Shown piece by piece: positions 60,650 to 64,000 of a stretch of 64,000 bases of DNA. Each line of letters begins with the position of its first letter. Position 1 is the stretch's first letter. The translations under genes were made by a program, and so were the position numbers. The notes beneath the pieces were generated by a model. It had not been told where the DNA came from and made no database searches. It saw only the letters and a list, made by a program, of their open reading frames with translations. The stretch covers positions 496,001 through 560,000 of the forward strand of contig NZ_JAFBCU010000001.1 in assembly GCF_016907875.1 (NCBI RefSeq). The letters run 5' to 3'. This stretch comes from Arthrobacter roseus. Lineage in GTDB: Bacteria; Actinomycetota; Actinomycetes; Actinomycetales; Micrococcaceae.

Positions 60650-60680
60650 AAACCCCGCGATGCTTGGCTTCGCGGGGTTT
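60650..60680 (+). terminator. Hairpin terminator after tRNA-Phe
   Basis: 11-bp stem (60650-60660 and 60670-60680) with a 9-nt loop and trailing TTCTGTTT: a typical intrinsic terminator ending the tRNA cluster. Confidence 0.88.
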
Positions 60681-60912
60681 TTCTGTTTCCCCTCAGTCCC
60701 TGCTCCCTGCTCCCGCCTCTCCGCCCCGAGGTCACCCCGGGGCGCCGCTGGCAGGGGTTGTGCGGGGTGATCTCGAGAAGAGACCCCGACCTCGGCCTGG
60801 TTTGCCCTCTCGTGCCGCGCGGGGAGCAAACCGAGCCCGCCGGTCGTTAAGCACTGTGCACGGATGCCCGACTGGCCATCTGGCAATGCGGCCCCATGGA
60901 AAGGGACAGGTC

Positions 60913-61410
60913 ATGAAGCGGATGACGACGGCGGTTCTCGCCTCGATCACCTGTATCTTGCTGTCAGCCTGCTCACCGGGAGGCGGTGCTGGATCAGACG
61001 GCTCCGCGGCCTCCGAAAGCCAAACGCCGACGCCGGTACTGACACTGCCGCCGTCGGCTCCGGTTGATGGCTCCACAATGTCCTTGAAAGCCCAACCAGC
61101 CAAGCCCATGACGGAAGATGAAGCACGCGAGCACTCACGTGACTGCGTTATGGCCGCCGCCGGCTTGGCCTCCATAGCGCTTGCGCCGTCGGCCTTCATT
61201 TACGGAACGGACGCGAAAGAACTCGCAGAACTCGAGTCGCAGTTGAAAGACATGGAATCTCAGGTGCCCGCAGAGTTGAAACCGCACATCACCGAACTCG
61301 AATCGGTAGTCAGTAAAAACCTTGCCGAGCCTGAACATTTCCACGCCGAAGAATTCCGGCAGGCCTCCCGTCCCATTGAGCTGTGGCTTAGTCGCCACTG
61401 CCAGGGCTAA
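60913..61410 (+). CDS. Hypothetical lipoprotein
   Basis: A 165-aa exported protein. The signal MKRMTTAVLASITCILLSAC ends in a lipobox (LSAC), followed by a Gly/Ser/Thr/Pro-rich spacer. A helical C-terminal domain of ~100 aa (KELAELESQLKDMESQVPAELKPHITELE) has coiled-coil character and ends LWLSRHCQG. Two further cysteines (DCVMAAAG and HC) could pair outside the cell. ATG 60913 follows AAAGGGACAGG. No family is recognised. Confidence 0.75.
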   Translation: MKRMTTAVLASITCILLSACSPGGGAGSDGSAASESQTPTPVLTLPPSAPVDGSTMSLKAQPAKPMTEDEAREHSRDCVMAAAGLASIALAPSAFIYGTDAKELAELESQLKDMESQVPAELKPHITELESVVSKNLAEPEHFHAEEFRQASRPIELWLSRHCQG

Positions 61411-61474
61411 AGCCATCCCGATTGTCCGCCCGAAAGGATAGGCTGGGGCCAATCCAATCGGAAAGGGACGATCA

Positions 61475-61951
61475 ATGACTAACAGCGTCAATCCCGCTTC
61501 CTCGCGCCCGGAGCCAATGGTTTCCGGCGCGCCCAGCGGCCGGACCGTGATCGCGGACCCGGCGGTCGCGAAGGTCGCTGCCATTGCGGCGCGTGAAGTT
61601 TCAGGAGTCTTCACGCTCGGTTCCGGCGGAGGCCGCGCTCTCGGGGCACTCAGGGATGCGGTTGGTGGAGGGGACAGCACTCAGGGCGTGCAGGTTGAGG
61701 TGGGCGAAGTTCAGGCCGCCGTCGACATCACCCTGGTGGCAGTCTATGGAACGCCACTTCTACAGGTTGCGGATCAGGTTCGCGCCGCCGTCTATCAGGC
61801 GGTGCAGGCCCTCACCGGTTTGGAAGTCATTGAGGTCAACGTAGAAATCAATGACGTTCACGTGCCAGGCTTGAATGATGCCCGCAACATCGAAAAACCG
61901 CGGAGCGCTCCCGCGGGTAGGTCCGGAACCGAAAGTCAGGTCGTCTCGTGA
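61475..61951 (+). CDS. Asp23/Gls24-family envelope stress protein
   Basis: A 158-aa alkaline-shock-type protein: GRTVIADPAVAKVAAIAAREVSGVFTLG, then VQVEVGEVQAAVDITLVAVYGTPLLQVADQVRAAVYQAVQALTGLEVIEVNVEINDV, typical of Asp23 (PF03780). In Staphylococcus, Asp23 binds the membrane anchor AmaP and relates to cell-envelope stress. ATG 61475 follows GAAAGGGACG. The stop overlaps the next start (GTGA), opening a tightly coupled five-gene operon. Confidence 0.92.
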   Translation: MTNSVNPASSRPEPMVSGAPSGRTVIADPAVAKVAAIAAREVSGVFTLGSGGGRALGALRDAVGGGDSTQGVQVEVGEVQAAVDITLVAVYGTPLLQVADQVRAAVYQAVQALTGLEVIEVNVEINDVHVPGLNDARNIEKPRSAPAGRSGTESQVVS

Positions 61952-62139
61952 ATTACACGGTCTTTGGAATCATCATCGGCGCGATCCTTGCCTTTTCGGC
62001 CCTGCTCTTCGACTTCTGGGGCTTCCTGCTCATGGCCGTCTTCATGCTCGTCGGAGCCCTGCTGGGTCGTGCTGCGGACGGCAAACTGGACTGGCGCAGT
62101 CTCCGTGATGGCCTCAGCGGCCGCCGTTCATCGTCGTGA
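61948..62139 (+). CDS. Small DUF2273-like membrane protein
   Basis: A 63-aa protein with two hydrophobic helices (YTVFGIIIGAILAFSALLF and GFLLMAVFMLVGALLGRAADG) and a short basic tail. This is the DUF2273 layout, commonly encoded with Asp23/AmaP. GTG 61948 overlaps the Asp23 stop by 4 nt; the stop overlaps the next GTG by 4 nt. Confidence 0.82.
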   Translation: MNYTVFGIIIGAILAFSALLFDFWGFLLMAVFMLVGALLGRAADGKLDWRSLRDGLSGRRSSS

Positions 62140-62504
62140 CGGTGGCCGGAATGAAAACGTTTTCCGGACACAATCGCATCAGCACGCAGGCGTTGACCAG
62201 CACCGCTAAAGCCGTCGCCGCGAACACCTTCGATATCCCGCCGCGGAGCATCCGTGCTGACTGGACAGACGACGCCGGTCTGCTCGCCCTATCTCTCGCC
62301 CTGCCCGTGGCCATTCCAGCGTTGGATAGGGTCAACAGGGACCCTGGTGTAGTGGACGGGTTCGGAGGAAGCGTCTGGGACCGGGCGGGAATAGCGAAAT
62401 CGTTGATTTTGGAAAGAGTGATCCAGCTGACCGGGTCCCGGCTTAGCCGCGTGGACATCCGCTTCACGGGGATTGTCGTCACCGGCGGAGGGCGGGTTTC
62501 GTGA
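62136..62504 (+). CDS. Hypothetical soluble protein of the Asp23 operon
   Basis: A 122-aa protein with no clear family match. The C-terminal half (IAKSLILERVIQLTGSRLSRVDIRFTGIVV) has an Asp23-like alternation of helix and beta strand, while the middle is Ala/Leu-rich (AGLLALSLALPVAIPALD) but not a transmembrane helix of normal length. GTG 62136 overlaps the preceding stop, and its stop overlaps the next start. It is probably a structural or regulatory partner of the envelope proteins. Confidence 0.65.
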   Translation: MTVAGMKTFSGHNRISTQALTSTAKAVAANTFDIPPRSIRADWTDDAGLLALSLALPVAIPALDRVNRDPGVVDGFGGSVWDRAGIAKSLILERVIQLTGSRLSRVDIRFTGIVVTGGGRVS

Positions 62505-63112
62505 GTTCCTCAGCCAACACTGCCAGCAGTGGACGGCAGAAGTCAGTGATTGCGCAGATTATCCGCCGTGAAATGCACTCATCACGTGCTCTTCCTGCGG
62601 TCATTGCAGCGACGCTGATTGGCCTGACGTGCCTCTACGTTCTACTCGAAACCACGCTGAAGGCAATGGGACAGGATCCGTGGCTGGTCAGTCCAGAAGC
62701 GACCGGACAATGGTTGGCGGACCTTCCAGGTGTCATGGGCTCACTCATGCTCGGGGCGGCAAGTACGTTAATGTTTTTTGCCGGAATTGTCTTCCTCATG
62801 CTCGCCGTTGTTCCTGGACGCAGGGCCCGCCACTCCATCCCTAACAACCGTGCCGCTGTGGTCGTGGATGCCGAGGTCATAGCATCATCGTTGGCCCGCA
62901 GCGCACGCACAGCAGCAGGTGTCACCCCGGAACAGACTCGAGTCACCGTGGGCAGGAACCTCGTGGAAGTACAGTTGCGGCCCACGTCCGGAACGCCGGT
63001 GGACCGGGGAGCGATCCGGTCCATGGTGGAAGAAGAGCTCCGCCGGACGTCCATGACGCCGATTCCCGAAGTGCGGATCCACGTTTCGTCGTCAGGGGTG
63101 ATCGGCCAATGA
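62501..63112 (+). CDS. DUF6286-type two-span membrane protein
   Basis: A 203-aa protein with an N-terminal cytoplasmic segment, two transmembrane helices (LPAVIAATLIGLTCLYVLLE and LMLGAASTLMFFAGIVFLMLAVV), and a C-terminal domain (AAVVVDAEVIASSLARSA, VRIHVSSSGV) with an Asp23-like alpha/beta pattern. This layout matches the DUF6286 family found in actinobacterial Asp23 operons. GTG 62501 and the stop at 63112 both overlap neighbours (GTGA and ATGA). Confidence 0.8.
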   Translation: MSSSANTASSGRQKSVIAQIIRREMHSSRALPAVIAATLIGLTCLYVLLETTLKAMGQDPWLVSPEATGQWLADLPGVMGSLMLGAASTLMFFAGIVFLMLAVVPGRRARHSIPNNRAAVVVDAEVIASSLARSARTAAGVTPEQTRVTVGRNLVEVQLRPTSGTPVDRGAIRSMVEEELRRTSMTPIPEVRIHVSSSGVIGQ

Positions 63113-63720
63113 ATCAGACTCCGCGGATACTCAACCGGATTGTCATTGGGGTGTTAGGCGCTGTACTTGCGCTCGTTGGTGGAACCGGTTTATTGCTGGC
63201 CCTAGTGCCTTCGCTGAGCGGTTGGTGGGCAGGATTCAGCGCTGACACACGCCAGGTACTTGATCAGGTCTTCGCATCAACCACCGTTGCGGGTCAACGA
63301 GACTCATGGTTGTGGATCGCCATTGCCTTATCCATGATTGTCCTGACGGCGTTGATGATCGCCTGGGTCACAGCCCAGGGGAAGGGACGCGTTGGTACCC
63401 TCGCCTCAGATTATTCCGAAGATCCAGCGCCTGGCCGGATCACCTTGAGCGCCGCTGTCGCCGAACAGGCGATGAAGACGGCGCTGCTGGACCGGCGGGA
63501 CATCGTCAACGTCACGGTCAGTACGTGGGAGTTCAAAGGCAGGCCCGCCCTGAAAATCCGAGTTCACCCGCGGCAGGGGGTTGGCCCATACGCGGTTGCG
63601 GAGGAGGTAGCGGACCTCGTGAGGGCCTTGGATCTGACTCTGGGCCATCAGCCGCCGGTCCTCATCAGTATCGGTGCCGGGGCGAGGAGTCACTTCTCCC
63701 GGCCAGAGCGCGTTCGCTGA
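63109..63720 (+). CDS. AmaP-like alkaline-shock membrane anchor
   Basis: A 203-aa protein with two transmembrane helices (IVIGVLGAVLALVGGTGLLLALV and WLWIAIALSMIVLTALMIAWV) around an extracytoplasmic loop, then a C-terminal cytoplasmic domain (ALLDRRDIVNVTVSTWEFKGRPALKIRVHPRQG). The architecture matches AmaP, the membrane anchor of Asp23. ATG 63109 overlaps the preceding stop (ATGA). It is the last gene of the operon; the stop lies 12 nt before the convergent LysR gene end. Confidence 0.82.
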   Translation: MNQTPRILNRIVIGVLGAVLALVGGTGLLLALVPSLSGWWAGFSADTRQVLDQVFASTTVAGQRDSWLWIAIALSMIVLTALMIAWVTAQGKGRVGTLASDYSEDPAPGRITLSAAVAEQAMKTALLDRRDIVNVTVSTWEFKGRPALKIRVHPRQGVGPYAVAEEVADLVRALDLTLGHQPPVLISIGAGARSHFSRPERVR

Positions 63721-63731
63721 TGCGCTGCGCC

Positions 63732-64000
63732 TCACTCCTCTAGCGCTTTGTGGTCTGCGGGCGCGGGTTCGGACCCAGATCCGCCATTGTACCCGTGCCT
63801 TACGCCAGCCTGGTGGCGAATGGCGGCGCGGATGATCTCCACGTGCTCCAGATGGGCAATTTCCCTGCGGACAAGGAGCACTACCCGCCGCAGGGGCTTG
63901 GGGTCGACCAGCGGCCGGGCAGTCAGACCTCCGGGCAGGTCTCCAATGGCCAATCGCGGCAGTACCGTGACTCCGATCCCCGCGGCAACCATGGCCAGAA
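63732..64000 (-). CDS. LysR-type regulator, C-terminal part (5' end outside window)
   Basis: The last ~89 codons of a LysR substrate-binding domain: LAMVAAGIGVTVLPRLAIGDLPGG, RPLVDPKPLRRVVLLVRRE, HLEHVEIIRAAIRHQAG, then a low-complexity tail. The GxGVxxLP segment followed by a REIA helix is typical of the LTTR effector domain. The HTH part is beyond the right edge. The target is unknown. Confidence 0.85.
   Translation of the reverse strand, partial: LAMVAAGIGVTVLPRLAIGDLPGGLTARPLVDPKPLRRVVLLVRREIAHLEHVEIIRAAIRHQAGVRHGYNGGSGSEPAPADHKALEE

Noticed and set aside
1-64000. CRISPR arrays, insertion sequences or prophage genes
   Set aside because: No regularly spaced repeats, transposase motifs or phage structural genes were recognised in the window.

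Overview
The window is high-GC, gene-dense chromosomal DNA of an actinobacterium. The lsr2-clpC start, the mutY/disA/radA block, the actinobacterial PstSCAB and catalase types, and the frequent GTG starts and ATGA/GTGA overlaps fit the Micrococcaceae (Arthrobacter in the broad sense). That placement is inferred from protein resemblance and layout, not from a database search.

Layout. 1-8.1 kb: the end of lsr2, clpC behind a candidate ClgR operator, an S9 peptidase, an N-acetylglutamate-synthase-like enzyme, two small stress proteins (MT0933-like and CsbD-like), and a mutY gene broken by a frameshift. 8.1-11.9 kb: disA-radA (c-di-AMP synthesis and DNA repair) and an FUSC membrane protein. 11.9-18.6 kb: a phosphate block (candidate Pho box, pstSCAB, Pit transporter, DUF47 partner). 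18.6-25.6 kb: a solute-binding/vWA protein, tRNA-Lys, a ZIP transporter, a type II NADH dehydrogenase and a glutaminase-STAS-cNMP fusion. 25.6-34.7 kb: accessory genes, including an uncharacterised HTH/membrane pair, a possible small RNA, a truncated PTS enzyme I without its phosphorylatable His, small membrane proteins, DUF445, GDPD and GH15 enzymes.

34.6-49.7 kb is the most distinctive region. It resembles a dormancy (DosR/DevR-type) island: a pyridoxamine-oxidase-like protein, a GAF-GAF histidine kinase, a DosR-like regulator, a universal stress protein, a zinc alcohol dehydrogenase, pta-ackA, a CDP-alcohol phosphatidyltransferase, a Crp/Fnr regulator, DUF427 proteins, an AhpD-like protein and a radical SAM enzyme. 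A recurrent GC-rich palindrome (core GGCC-N-TTCGGCCC) lies in both divergent promoter regions around the two-component genes, with weaker versions upstream of a permease remnant and the crp operon. I propose it as the operator of the local DosR-like regulator. Part of the island (43.2-46.4 kb) is decaying: a permease remnant, a DUF427 gene with an internal deletion, a hydrolase remnant, and a membrane gene interrupted by a single in-frame TGA.

49.7-64 kb: a lipoprotein/antitoxin fragment junction, a thiamine-binding-type protein with an O-methyltransferase, a large-subunit catalase, an AzgA-type purine permease, a CopC-like protein, a second universal stress protein, a CDF exporter with a minimal zincin, a Glu-Asp-Phe tRNA cluster, and a five-gene Asp23/AmaP-type envelope operon. 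The right edge cuts a LysR-type regulator.
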